Source of the DNA: Siphonodentalium dalli
Lineage: Eukaryota > Mollusca > Scaphopoda > Gadilida > Siphonodentaliidae
DNA length: 64,000 nt
NCBI GenBank assembly: GCA_032622095.1
Contig: CP136069.1
Location: forward strand, 160,197,043-160,261,042
Direction: 5' to 3'
Shown: positions 35,535 through 47,480 of the stretch, piece after piece
How the letters are laid out: each line of letters opens with the position of its first letter
Position numbering within the stretch: position 1 is the stretch's first letter
Made by a program: the position numbers and the translations under genes
The notes under the pieces: model-generated
What the model was told of the DNA's origin: nothing
Seen by the model: the letters and a program-made list of their open reading frames with translations, nothing else
Database searches by the model: none

Positions 35535-35945
35535 ATGGTGCCTGGATATTTGCAGAATGAGGTCCCAAGAGGGTGAATTTAGCGATGCTACCCCGCACAG
35601 CAGGTAGCATCACCAAATTCATCCCCTGGAGACCTCATTCTGCATGGCCTCATCTGCTATGGGAGTCCTAGACTAAGATTTAATATCCCAGATGGTGAAA
35701 ATTGTGATGTGCACCTCAATTATGCAATGTGTCTTCTATCAATTTGGGGATATAGATTAAACTAAACTAAAAAGAAAATTTCTGAAGATACTTACCAGAA
35801 AAGATGAGGCCTAAGCAGAATGAGGTCCCCAGAGGGTGAATTTAGTGATGCTAGCCTGCTTTGCGGGGTAGGGTCACTAAATTTACCATCTGGGGACCTC
35901 ATTCTGCTAATGACCGGCACCATATTTTCAAGTCTGGATATCTTG
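35535..35945. mobile_element. Family F paired-hairpin element, copy 1
   Basis: Two inverted hairpins, each with arms agaatgaggtccccagaggg...ccctctggggacctcattct, flank an internal block (cctcatctgctatgggagtc... to ...agatgaggcctaagc). The outer ends (atatggtgcctggatatttg / caccatattttcaagtctgg) are mutually inverted. Confidence 0.75.
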
Positions 35946-36486
35946 TCCAACACGAGATCATACCATGAATCTCTACTCTGGCTAATGCCTGTAGAGATCA
36001 TATTCCACGAGTACAAAACCTTGGAACTTATTTAAGCTTTGACAGGGAACCTTATAAAGTCGAAAATATTACTCGCGGAATATATTTCTCAGCTGTTATC
36101 TGTTCCTTAATAATGTACTTCACAGTAGGTAAATGTCCCAACTAAATATTTCATGATTTTCTCTGACTTTTGTGAGCCGATATAGGCCTATAGCAATAAA
36201 CATAGAATTTATTACCCAGAAAAAATTCCATAATGGAAAGCGCTGCAAAGCAAAATCACTCACAAATTCACTCAAATCTTTAAATTTTGAGTTATTCCAC
36301 AGTGAACTACATTATTAAGGAACAGACAATAGCTAAGAAATATATTCCCCTCATTATTTTTCAACTTTATAAGGTTCCCTGTCAAAACTTCAAAAAGTTC
36401 CAAGGTTTTGTACTGGTGGAATATGATCTAAACGGGCATTAGCCAGAGTAGAGATTCATGCATGATCTAGTCCAACACATAAAATA
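35934..36486. repeat. Long inverted repeat with arms of about 190 bp
   Basis: The left arm (35934-36125, e.g. tctactctggctaatgcc, ccttataaagt) is the reverse complement, with some divergence, of 36288-36486 (e.g. ggcattagccagagtagaga). The loop is about 160 bp. It overlaps the right edge of the F element. Confidence 0.75.
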
Positions 36487-37483
36487 GAAAGGAATCTCAA
36501 AGAGGAAAACATTATACCCTTCAAATGTTAATTAATTTGTACATCAGCGAATGACTCTGCAGGAAATATACAGAACTGCTTTTTCAGTTGAAATGGTCAA
36601 GTTAGCATTTTATCGGTACTGATGGTATTTAATTTCTCATCAGGGGTGTCACGATATCTGTATTGTTGAATCTATTTTTTTGGCAACAGGTCTGATTAGT
36701 TATCTAAAGATATCTGAGATCAAAAATGGGTTTATAGTTAGAAGAGAAGAAACAATAGGATTTGACAGATCATCATTTTATCTAACACAATCTATGGCTA
36801 CTGGTGTCAGGTGATTATTATGATGACACCCATAATGTGGAGTCTGGCAACTGACTGATTGTTTCTTCATATAAAAATTCTAACTTATTTTAACTAATAT
36901 GAGTCCAAATGCTGTTTTTAACCTACTGAATTGATACTGATATCCTTAATAGTTTCAGACACTGGAATTAGAGTATTTTCCAAATAGTTATTCAGGCTTT
37001 AAAATTAGGCACACAGTGAAGGAGATTTAATAAAAATTAGAATCTCAGCATGTGTCATGATATCTCGATTGTTGAATCTATTGTTTTGGCAACAGGTCTG
37101 ACTTGTTATCTACATATATCTAAGATCAAACAATGGGTTTATAGATAGATGGGAAGAAACAATGGGATTTGATTTATCTAACACAATTTTGGGATGCTGG
37201 CGTCAAGTGATTATTATAATTACACCTAAACCGTGGAGTCTGGCTCCAAAAGTTCAGCAATTTTAGAAATACCATTTTTGACTGCTTATTTTACATAACT
37301 AAAACTTAATAGGTAGATTACACATAGCTAATATAAAAATTTGATCTTTTTGTCTTGCAGCCAATTGGTGCTTAAATTGCACATGTTTTCTGGATGGTAC
37401 ATATATATGTCCTAATGTGTCCGAATTTGTACCAGAAATAGCAGGATGGGAAATGGGGGTATTGGTGATGCCATTCTGTTGCC

Positions 37484-37623
37484 CCTTGTATAAGAGAATA
37501 CATTGGCCTAACACTATTTACCTTGACCTTGTAAGCCAGTGCATTCTCTAATATATGTGAGGCTCCCTATGGCACATGATATGTAATGCTGCACCAGCAC
37601 AGTTCTCATCATGAAAGGGATAA
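37484..37623. mobile_element. Family B fragment
   Basis: A partial copy contains gaatacattggcctaacact, a decayed hairpin, and the right end (catcatgaaagggataa). Confidence 0.6.
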
Positions 37624-39574
37624 CAATGCTGGTTTAATTGATATAAGAGGTATGTCTTGCCATTCTATGAGGAATGCCAGGGAACTTTGTGTCCCCCACC
37701 CCCTGTCATATGTGGAGTGATGGTCAGTAATGCTCAATTAGTTTAGTTACATAGCCTGAATTCTGCTCAACAGTGTGGATTCAGCTGGTAGGATTGGACT
37801 CAGCCTCTCAGGGGCACTGAGGGCGAGGGGGCACAACTCCCGAAGAGGGCACTTTTTTTCTGGGAGCTATTGGCATATATGCCGAAATTTTGGTAATCAT
37901 ACAATATTTTTTTAAACTCTCCGGGATCAGGCTCATATTAGGCTACTGCTCTCTACAGAAACTCCACACACAAAAGTTGCAAACTGTCATATAATACATC
38001 AGATTTAGATACATTCATTTACAAGAATATATATCTGGTGGTTGGGTTGCATGGAAGATGTTTTAATTCCATGAATTTTCTTTTATTTTCAATCTTTATT
38101 TGTATTTAGAAATGTTGGAATGTAACTTTAATTCTGGGGAAAAACTCACTGAGAATACTGTAACATGTAACATGAAAACAGGCAATTAAACCAGGTGCAT
38201 CCTTAATAAATCACATCACTTTTCATCTAAAATGTTCTACTTTAATTAGGCTAATCTCCTGGACCTATACATAAGGTATTGGGACAAGAACACCTATTAC
38301 ATTTTTGCACAGCATATATAAATGTGGATAAATGAATTCTATAAAATTTACAATGTTTACAAGATATGCCTTGTAATACATTAAAAAAATGGTTGCTTGC
38401 CTCCCTCCATCCCTCCCAAATCCTCCTACATTAGCACCCCCCCCCCTATTTTTGGGGGGTTTTCTGCTCTGGTATCATAGACAGAGGTCTCTGAATTTAC
38501 TAGTATATCATTCATTACCACAGTGTCATCCTAATAATCACTTGACGCCTAAGGTATGAGATAGTGTGAGATAAACAAAGTTATTTGCCAAATAAGTTGT
38601 ATCATTATGAGATATCTTAAGATAAAGATGAGTCTTAATGTCACAAACAAAGGACCTAAGCACATTATGGACACCATAATTGTGTCAAATAGTCTGATTT
38701 GCTTTGGCAAATTCAAACATAAATACCACACTCCAGCAGCCCTATATACTCCAGTCAGGACCACAACTCGTGACAATCAACTAATTTTATGGTCCTTTCT
38801 AGATATGGGTTGTGTGAAGAGCTTCTATTAAAGCTATCTGTATTCAATAAACTCCACTCTTAGCTGTGTGGACTACTGTATCAAACTGAATGACAATATG
38901 CTCTTCAAAGTCTTTATATTTAATTTTTGTGTATATACAGCTATAGATAATTATAGGATACAGTTGCCTGTCTATAAAAGCATCATACAAAATGAAGCAC
39001 AATTATGCCACAATAGTGTCATCTAAATAAAGATAGAATTTCAAAGGGGACAATAATTCATAATGGGGAGAAAATGTATACACTTGCTACTTTTTGAAAT
39101 GTTATGACAATATACAGAAAAATGTCATTATATCACTACTGTAGATGGTGCATTAAGTTGTTTAAAGTATAGAATAATCTTGTCCTTCTTTTGTTCTTCT
39201 GTTTGCATGAGAATATACAAAACACTATCAAAGGGAATATTCAGTCGAAATAAGTTTGCTACAATTTGGTTTCCTTATTAATACAGGTAGATAGTTAAAG
39301 TATTGGGAAAATAAAATTTCTCACATTCAGACTTAAGAGATTTCCATGCCTCAGCTATGTAAGGATGTGGAAAGTTTAAATGAACCTACACAGAAAACTG
39401 TATGGCTATACACCTGGTAAAGAGCAGAATGGGCAGTTGCCTCCCCCACTACACCCCCATATTATGACACCCCTGGACCAGCTAATTCAGATGTGACAAA
39501 ATCTAATCCAGTGTTATTCAGTACCACTCCATATGCCACCATCACTACCAGGCATCACCAGATTCGATACTAGT
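37624..39574. other. No gene seen
   Basis: This is AT-rich sequence with a C-run and matching G-run near 38437-38459. No exon is recognised. Confidence 0.5.
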
Positions 39575-39775
39575 CCCAGATGGCTTCTGGTTTATGATAT
39601 CTTTAGAGTCATGTGTTTCGGCCTCTAAAATCTAAATCCCCCAATCTAGTGCCCTTATCAGTGATATATATCAGTAAATCATAACACTAAGTCTGTTTAT
39701 GATAACTGATACATTTGGATCATGTTCAGGCTTAGCAGGGTTACTCAAATCTCTAGATATTACCATATATGACAT
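39575..39775. repeat. Uninterrupted copy of a repeat that recurs at 40617/41500
   Basis: It carries ggcttctggtttatgatatc and aactgatacatttggatca in continuous order. The second copy (40617-40690 and 41500-41612) is split by a LINE fragment. Confidence 0.8.
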
Positions 39776-39819
39776 GCACATTGAAGTAATGAATACTCAT
39801 ACTGTGCCTGGAGCGACTC

Positions 39820-39946
39820 CAGGGACGTCGGAGAAGTGGGGCATGCGGGGGTACAAGCCCTTGGCCAGGGGAGTCCAGTGGGTAGGCGAAAAGTGCACTC
39901 CTGAGTGGTTTGCCCTCTTTGCCCTTTGGTGCTTCCGGCGTCCCTG
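39820..39946. mobile_element. hAT-type MITE with 8-bp duplication
   Basis: This is a 127-bp element beginning CAGGGACGTCGGAG and ending CTTCCGGCGTCCCTG. It is flanked on both sides by AGCGACTC (39812-39819 and 39947-39954). Eight-base duplications and CAGGG ends are the hAT superfamily pattern. Confidence 0.85.
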
Positions 39947-40204
39947 AGCGACTCTATAAATCTGATACATATCTGATCGTCCTAATATAGCTTAGTCTCA
40001 GAACACAACCTGTGCCCTAAAAACCTTGTTTAGCTTAATTTATTTTTTACCAATACATGTATTATGAATATAGAAAAAGTTAGAGGATCCTGATTTGGGA
40101 GTTAATTTGTAACTCTAATTAATTCTCCACCCCTTACGTATTGAATATATTTGCAATCTTTATAAGAGGAATCTATTCCATGCATTTGTATTCCTTACCA
40201 TAAG

Positions 40205-40441
40205 ATAACCCCTTCCATGACTGAAGCTTCCTGAAATTTTGCGAAAACCTGGTGCCAAAATGCAATCTCATATATATATATGCGAGTCTCCCATAATCGG
40301 CCTCACATAAATAAGAGAATACATTGGCCTAACAATATTTACCTTGACCTTGTAAGCCAGTGCATTCTCTTATATATGCAATGCTCCCATAGGTAGACTC
40401 ATGTATATAAGAGAATGCAGCTCCCATCATGAAAGGGTTAA
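40205..40441. mobile_element. Family B element, copy
   Basis: The left end is TAACCCCTTCCATGACTGAA and the right end catcatgaaagggttaa. It has two imperfect hairpins with the tctcatatatat/agagaat stem and an internal block ttaccttgaccttgtaagcc. Confidence 0.75.
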
Positions 40442-40691
40442 ACTTTTCAGAATGTAACTTAAGATTGTTTCTGAAGGTTTCAAGACAACGCCTTCTTTTT
40501 ATAAAAAAAATAATATTATTTTGCTCTCCTGTGTCAGAATTTTTACCAATAAGTAGACATTAATATATTTTTTTCCATTTGTAAATCCAGGTTTTTCACC
40601 ACATACCCATAGTATAATCCCAGGTGGCTTCTGGTTTATGATATCTTTAGAGTCATGTGTTTCTGCCTCTAAATCCCACCAATCTAGTCCC

Positions 40692-41504
40692 CTGGTTAGA
40701 ATTTGTAAATACTGAACTGAATAAACTGGGCATGTCATATACATGGAGAAACCAAGCAGTTAGTAGCATAAAAATGTTTGCCAATGCCATAAAAACCAGA
40801 ACTATGGACATCTATATATCAGACTGGCGAGCGTCTATGGAAATATAAAATAAATACGCATTTTATAGATGCATAAAGCCAAACTTCGGCAGACCACGAT
40901 ACCTATCTATCGATGATAACAATATCGTCCTGCCACTACTGAGATTCAGAACCAGAAACCACCGACTTCCGGTGGAAACTGGATCTTGGACAAACACCCC
41001 ATACTCAGAACGAAGATGCAATCTTTGTATGGAGGAACTCGGCGATGAATACCACCTTGTTATGAACTGCCCTCGGTTAACTGCCCTCAGAACATAATAT
41101 CTGAAAGCCTACTATCGCAACCGACCAAACACAATTAAATTGCATGACCTCTTCGATACAAATAACAGAAAGATCATAGTAAATCTATCAATATATCTAA
41201 AAAAGGCCCAAACACTAATGATCCACTCCTGAGGCTCAATGAAAAAAAAATGCCCACCCCCATACAACATATGTACAGGGAATCGCCCCACATACATTTT
41301 ATACCCCAATAATTATAAGATAGCATTATCACACACATATTTATATGAAAGTCCACATACACATGTATGGGTACACCCCCCTGGATGATATTCATATTTA
41401 TATTGATAAATACTTTCTTCTGTGTATTCCCCATATACTCATAAATGTCATATTAGACGATGAGTTTACAATAATAAATTGAATTGAATTGAATATCAGT
41501 GATA
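40692..41504 (+). pseudogene. LINE 3' end fragment with zinc-finger tail (broken)
   Basis: The plus strand encodes a decayed C-terminus of a non-LTR reverse-transcriptase polyprotein. A segment with LGMSYTWRNQAV precedes a stop at about 40847. Later, PLLRFRTRNHRLPVE leads into RCNLCMEELGDEYHLVMNCP, a C-x2-C...H-x4-C finger typical of the end of such ORFs. At least two in-frame stops break it. The tail ends in aattgaattgaata repeats, like a LINE 3' microsatellite. It splits a host repeat, so it is an insertion. Confidence 0.75.
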
Positions 41505-41642
41505 TATATATCAGTAAATCAAAACTCTAAGTCTGTTTATGATAACTGATACATTTGGATCAAGTTCATGCTTAGCAGGGTTACTCAAATCTCTACATAT
41601 CACTGCTCAAAGACTCATAATATACCAAAATATCCATAGCCT

Positions 41643-42041
41643 TAACCCTTTACCCAACAAACCGGCCAAAACCGGCCAAATAAAGCTTCAACAGCCTAAA
41701 ATATCTTCGGTCTGTCTCAATAGAACCATACACATATGGATATCATTGGAACCGGCTCCTTGACCACATTGTGATAGTTACAGTTATACCCTGTGCCAAT
41801 ACATTCTCTTATATATGCGAGTCGACCATAGGTCGCCTCGCATATATAAGAGAATGCATTGGCCTAAAAAAATTCTTTTTTTAACACTTTTTACCATTTT
41901 TTCTTACATTCTTTAACAATTTTATAATTTTTAATGTGTTAAGCCAATGCATTCTCTTATATATGCGAGGCGACCTATGGTCGACTCGCATATATAAGAG
42001 AATGCATTGGCACAGGGCCCTTCTGTTGGGTAAAGGGTTAA
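41643..42041. mobile_element. Family A element, copy 4
   Basis: Both TTAA ends are intact. The left arm, two mirror hairpins and the AT spacer are as in copy 1, to which it is nearly identical. Confidence 0.85.
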
Positions 42042-42401
42042 GGGCGCCCAAATTTTTAGGAGGGCTGAGACTTTTTGCCCGAATGTTTTTACATGATATA
42101 TTCATATTTTCATATTTTGTAGAATATAACAAAATAGATTCAAACTAACCTGAAATATGTATAATTCGAGCATAAATGTGAACAATACCATAATTTGCCA
42201 CAATTTCCGCCTGAAATACCATTCAATTTGCCAGAAATTTACCCGAATTTAACTGAAAATATCTCCAAATTGGCAGAATTTTAAGCTTTTGAAACATTTG
42301 GAGGGCCTCCAGCCCGTACAGCTATGAAAATCCCAGAATCAAAAGGAAGAAAATAAAAAAAATTACTTCCTTACTAGGACAAACCTAGGAGTATCTAGAA
42401 G

Positions 42402-42470
42402 GTCTAGGTGGAGGGGTGGGACTATCTAGGTGGAGGGGTGGGACTATCTAGGTGGAGGGGTGGAGCTATC
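42402..42470. repeat. Three-copy tandem repeat of about 24 bp
   Basis: Units contain ctaggtggaggggtgggact and are almost identical. Confidence 0.85.
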
Positions 42471-42889
42471 TGCTATCCAACTCATCTCCTGGGTATTGAA
42501 TGAACTTTTTGGGAAGTTTCATTTACAAATATTTCCTTGAAAAGGAAAATTCTGACTGTAACTTTAAAATGTCTTACATTATCAATATTCCATATATGCC
42601 ATCTTCTTTTGAAATGAAAATCTAACTTTGTTCCAGAATTTTTACTAAAAGTAGACGTTTTCAGCTAACAAATTTGTGGCATCCTTATCCTTGATATTTC
42701 CAGCCTTTGCCATTTAGGCCTTAGAATATCCAAAGATTGAAATTTTGGTCCACATGGCCGGGAAGTGCGGGGGACACACATATAGCTATCCTTATATAGA
42801 TACATCCCTGAGGACAGACAGCTCAGGCTCTTGTAATTTGTATACATTCCCATTTATCATTGTTGTTACTACTTCATTTTATTTCATAC

Positions 42890-43190
42890 TAGCTGATGTG
42901 CCTGACTTCGTCCGGGCTATTTAGGGATTTCACACATCAAATTGGACTCGCCCATATTGTTCCCGGGATCAAAGTAGCCCTACATACCAAATTTGAGTCG
43001 GAATCGGTCGAGTAATTTTCGAGTCTATAACACACACACATACAAACATACACACGTATATACAGACAGAAGTTCCAAAATATATAGAAGATAATCTGTC
43101 CATTTTTTTTCTTGTTATTCTATCTTAATGTACATTTGACCATACATGGTGTAACGTACAAATAAACTTGATTGATTGGTTGATTGTATA
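42890..43190. repeat. Dispersed repeat with LINE/SINE-like tail
   Basis: It begins actagctgatgtgcctgact and contains aaatttgagtcggaatcggt and a cacacacatacaaacatac tract, a layout common in invertebrate interspersed repeats. A second part ends in aataaacttgattgattggt plus ttgattg, typical of a short LINE or SINE 3' tail. The class is not assigned. Confidence 0.55.
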
Positions 43191-43531
43191 AGATAAGGGT
43201 TGGGACAAATCTAAAATTATATTATTTGAAATTTTCGCCCAAATATATATGCCAAAGACATGAAAATATTCTTTTTAAACAAAATTAAACACTTTCAGAG
43301 AATTTTCATCGGCAAACAAAATTTTGAACAGAATGTTCAGTGCTGACACATGTTCTTTGAATATGGACTGAAGATAATTGCCACATAAGATTGCACATGA
43401 ACCAATAAAAGCTGTAAAAAGATTAGTTTTTAGGAGGCAATTAAGTTCTACTCCTTCCAGCCCTGTTGACACTATTGCTAGCCTGATTCTTTCTCATGGT
43501 TTGATAGTGAAGTGAAGTGAAATGCATAGCT

Positions 43532-43740
43532 ATTGGATACTTTCATTGATACCCACTTGAAATATTCAATTGTTTATGTAGAAAATAACTAAAATCCTCT
43601 AAAAAATTATGTATAATACCAGAGTGTCACATTTATAGGATACTTTCCTAATGATACCCACTGAAATATTCAATTGTTTATGTAGAAAATAACTATACGC
43701 CTCTAAAAAATTTATTTATAATGCCAGAGTGTCAAATTTA
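43532..43740. repeat. Two-copy direct tandem repeat of about 102 bp
   Basis: Both units contain gaaatattcaattgtttatg and ccagagtgtca. The second unit differs by a few substitutions. Confidence 0.85.
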
Positions 43741-44760
43741 ATAAGAAGGTGGCACTTTAATTGGGTATTAATAACGGTTGACCTGAACATGTTGATCACA
43801 CCCCAAACTCCCACGAGAGCAATAACACCTGACTGGTATCATATAGCTGTTAATGAAGTCGAAGAAAATCAAGTTTAGTTTGAAGTTCTCTCATATAGAA
43901 AGAAATAATGAAAGGAAACTGACGCAAATTGTCCAAGAAAAAAGAAAAGAACATGTTTTATCACATGTTAAATTGTTCATTATTCCTAAAGAAGACTATA
44001 ATTTTCTGATATTAAAGGATGCCATATTAGATAAATCAAGCACTGAACATTATTCATTATTAATGGTTGACCTGAAGTTTTTTTCAGATTGACACAGAGC
44101 AGTGGGGGACCCACACCTGTGAAGAATGGAGTTCGTAGGAATTTCTATTTAAATTTTGAATACAATGGAGATCACACAGAATGCGATGATTTAATTAGAA
44201 AGAATGAAGTGAATTCATGAGAAGAAATCAATTTTTTTTTAGAAAGGATGTCATATTAAAAACTACTTAAATTTCTTTAAAATTAAGGTGAAAATGTAAA
44301 ACAAAATTGAAAAAAAGCATGTTTTAAAGACATTTTATATAATCTTGAAAGCATTGTTAGACAAGTATATTAGGATTAAAGGCACCAATGGCCTTCACGG
44401 TGGGCATGTATTGCTTTAAAAATAGTCACATCAGTTAAAACCACCATAAACAACTTTCTTATACCAATCAATTATATTGTGTTATTAGTATGTTATTGTC
44501 AAGTTTGTACAATTTGTTATGTAAAGAAAAGCCTATAATGTTGCAGAACCTTTACATTTTATTTTTTTTAAATTGTGCAACGAACATATATAGCGGCTTG
44601 TGGGTGATGTGGATGTCTCATTTCCTTATTGGCAGTTCAAAACATTGGAAATTCAAAGGTCTAGACATGAACAAAAACAGTGAGGATTTCCAACGTTAAA
44701 AAACTAAAGGGGTACTGTACACTATAAAATCCGGCCATTTATTGGACGATCTTCTATTAT

Positions 44761-44972
44761 TCTCAACAGAATATATGCAACAAATGAATGAATTTAAGCC
44801 ATGGATTAGTACAAAATGCACTCATTTACTTTATGAACTTTATGTAAAGCAACATAGTAATCATAATGAAAATATTTACCATGTTGTTTTACATCACTCG
44901 TAGAGTAAAAAAGTGCATTTTGCACTAATACATTGCTCAAATTCATTCATTTGTTGCATATATTCTGTTGAG
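44761..44972. repeat. Inverted repeat with arms of about 65 bp
   Basis: The left arm ctcaacagaatatatgcaac... pairs with the right arm ...gttgcatatattctgttgag. The loop is about 80 bp. It lies just inside a lone end of the AGGGGTACTGTA type (44707), so it may be a decayed member of that element. Confidence 0.75.
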
Positions 44973-45002
44973 TATAAAAGGAGATGGTCCCATCAAGCCT
45001 TG

Positions 45003-45119
45003 AAATAGGGTGTCTGTCATTTGCAGAATGAGGTGCACAGAGGGTGAATTTAGTGATGCTACCCCACATAGCAGGCTAACATCACCAAATTCACCCTCTG
45101 GGGACCTCATTCTGCTTAC
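45003..45119. mobile_element. Family F single hairpin
   Basis: One F hairpin (gcagaatgaggtgcacagag...ctggggacctcattctgc) with the outer flank caagccttgaaatagggtgt on the left only. Confidence 0.75.
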
Positions 45120-45165
45120 ACCTTTAAAGGTCAAAAGTCCTTCTCAGTGGATAAATGTGCAAAAG

Positions 45166-45363
45166 TACAGTAATGCCCTAAAAAATCGACTCCTTAACCA
45201 CAGCAGAATTATGGGTAATTCAGGATTTAGATGGAAATATGGCTTGTTGCCATTCATCGGACTGAGAGCTTTCCGATGAATGGCAACAAGCCATATTTCT
45301 GACTAAATTCTGAAAAGTTACCCATAATTCTGCTGTGGTTAAGGAGTCGAGGGCATTACTGTA
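45166..45363. mobile_element. Family C palindrome, copy 2
   Basis: TACAGTAATGCCCTAAAAAA at the left and GAGGGCATTACTGTA at the right. The arms (ggcttgttgccattcatcgg) are near-perfect inverses. Confidence 0.8.
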
Positions 45364-45874
45364 TGTTCAAAACATCACCAAGAAGAACATGGAGAAATAG
45401 ATAAACTTTGTTCTTAATATTTGTCATTGACAACTCTTCAATAATGAAAGTTTGCATATCGAAACCATTTATAATTGATATGTATACATTACTCTTACAG
45501 TGCCAGTCACCTATGGGAATCGTAATTCAAATGTATTGTTTTCAAATCTGTTTTGTGGACCATTTTACAATGATGTGTTCAGATTTTGATCAAAGTTAGG
45601 CCCAACAGGTCTGAGCCATGTCAGGAGGTGGGAAGTTTAGACAGACCCACACAGAAAACTACCTAATTGTTAAGCTAGTACATCACATGAAGGAATCTAT
45701 GCTCTCTGAAGACCACATCAAGCATATTATATAACAATAAAAATGTCAAAAAGATGACTTTAATCATATTTTTAGATGGGAATTTTTGGGAAGAGTGTTC
45801 TCAGCCAATATTGGAAATGAATAACTGCCATAAAAAGTACATGATCTGAACTAATAGAAAGCTTGATTGACTAT

Positions 45875-46019
45875 TTAACCCTTTCAGTGCCAAGTCCGAT
45901 TTTTAGACTCTTAGAGCTCTTTCCATCAATGTATCACATTATTATAATCAATAAATTTGAAAAATGATCAAGGAAATATGAGTTGATACAAAAATCGGAC
46001 TTGGCACTGAAAGGGTTAA
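45875..46019. mobile_element. Element E: 145-bp TTAA MITE with long perfect inverted ends
   Basis: TTAACCCTTTCAGTGCCAAG at the left is exactly inverted at the right (CTTGGCACTGAAAGGGTTAA). The match continues through gtccgattttt, about 31 bp per end. It has piggyBac-like ends and no coding. Confidence 0.85.
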
Positions 46020-46199
46020 TAGAGAGCAATGCTGCTTCAAGACTGTCAGTTTGTGCTGAAAAATGTAAGCATCCAGTTTCCAAGACCTAATATAAACCTT
46101 TGGGCTGAGATGAGTTTTAGGTCATACACCCATAGCCAAGTCCCCAGCTGATCAGCTATCTATAATACTGTGGCCTATTTTCAGTTGATTGCTCCCTTC

Positions 46200-46587
46200 T
46201 TAACCCTTTACCCAACAGAACGGCCCTGTACCAATGCATTCTCTTATATATGCGAGTCGACCATAGGTCGCCTCGCATATATAAGAGAATGCATTGGCTT
46301 AACACATTAAAAATTATAAAATTGTTAAAGAATGGTAAAAAGTGTTAAAAAAAGATTTTTTTTAGGCCAATGCATTCTCTTATATATGCGAGGCGACCTA
46401 TGGTCGACTCGCATATATAAGAGAATGCATTGGCACAGGGCATAACTGTAACCATCACAATGTGGTCAAGGAGCCGGTTCCAATGATATTCATATTTGTA
46501 TGGTTCTATTGAGACAGACCGAATATATTTTAGGCTGTTGAAGCTTTATTTGGCCGGTTTTGGCCGGTTTGTTGGGTAAAGGGTTAA
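46200..46587. mobile_element. Family A element, copy 5 (reverse orientation)
   Basis: The long GC-rich arm is at the right (tttggccggttttggccggt). Both TTAA ends and both hairpins are intact. Confidence 0.85.
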
Positions 46588-47099
46588 GTGAATGACCTCC
46601 ATACCAACATGTGCATTAATTGGACTGGTTCTTGAATGTAAGAGTTCTTGCAAAATGGATGCTTATAATTTTCCAAAAACTTAGTATTCTTTTAACAGTC
46701 TTGAAGCAGTGTTGCTCTCTATCAAATTGTCATTCGAGCCTTTTACTAGTTCAGATTATGTACTTTTTATGGTAGTTATTCATTTCAAATAATTTTTTAT
46801 ACTAGCTGAGAACGCTCTTCGCAAAATTGCCATTCTAAAAATATGCTTAAAGTCACCTGTTTACATATTTATTGTTATAGAATATGTTAATGTGGTCTTC
46901 AGATAGCATAGATTCCTTCACGTGGTGTACTAGCTTAACAATTAAGTATTTTTTTGTGTAGGTCCATCTAAACTTTCCACCTCTGACAAAGCTCGGGCGT
47001 GGAAACCCCTTAAATAAATCAAGGACCACAAATTACACATTACTTCTGGTAGACCCGAGTCAGTTTATTATGACCTCTCACAACTGGACACTAACACAT

Positions 47100-47160
47100 G
47101 AGGAAACCCACACACACCTCTGCACACCTGAGGAAACCCACACACACATCTGCACACCTG
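47100..47160. repeat. Two-copy 30-bp tandem repeat
   Basis: The unit is aggaaacccacacacacctc followed by tgcacacctg, repeated with one change. Confidence 0.85.
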
Positions 47161-47480
47161 AGAATATGAGATACCTGAGCAATCTCTTTTCAATATTCTA
47201 ATATCAATTTATTACAATGGAAATTATGTTGTGATCTTGTAGACAGATATCGAATCAGTGACCCTCAATTGTTAACCAGAAATCAATTTTTATGACAGTG
47301 GGAGTCGCGCTACAATAATTGTACCCTCCAATGCTTTTCTTTGTAAGGTAATGATGAAGGTGGAAGTCAGAAACCATATGAAATTGGTGTAAAGTGCCCC
47401 CTTTCATTCTAGACAGCCCCTGTGAAATCAATATTAAAAAAGAGACCTCAATACATTTTTGTCAAAAAATCTCTAACAAT

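Larger units (their letters stand above)
35175..37282. repeat. Three dispersed copies of a 200-300-bp repeat
   Basis: Copies lie at about 35175-35471, 36630-36840 and 37000-37282. Shared phrases are ggcaacaggtctgatttgtt, tgacagatcatcattttatc and gtgattattatgat(a/g)acacc. Copies 1 and 3 share a longer left part (aggagatttaataaaaatta). Confidence 0.8.
45617..46985. repeat. Large inverted repeat (arms about 270-300 bp) containing two TTAA elements
   Basis: The left arm (45617-45890; e.g. gaaggaatctatgctctctg) matches the inverse of the right arm (46690-46985; e.g. cagatagcatagattccttc), with moderate divergence. The loop side contains element E (45875-46019) and family A copy 5 (46200-46587). 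Confidence 0.75.

Noticed and set aside
41112-41434. Minus-strand open frames of 65 and 86 residues
   Set aside because: Antisense to the 3' end of a LINE fragment, with no support.
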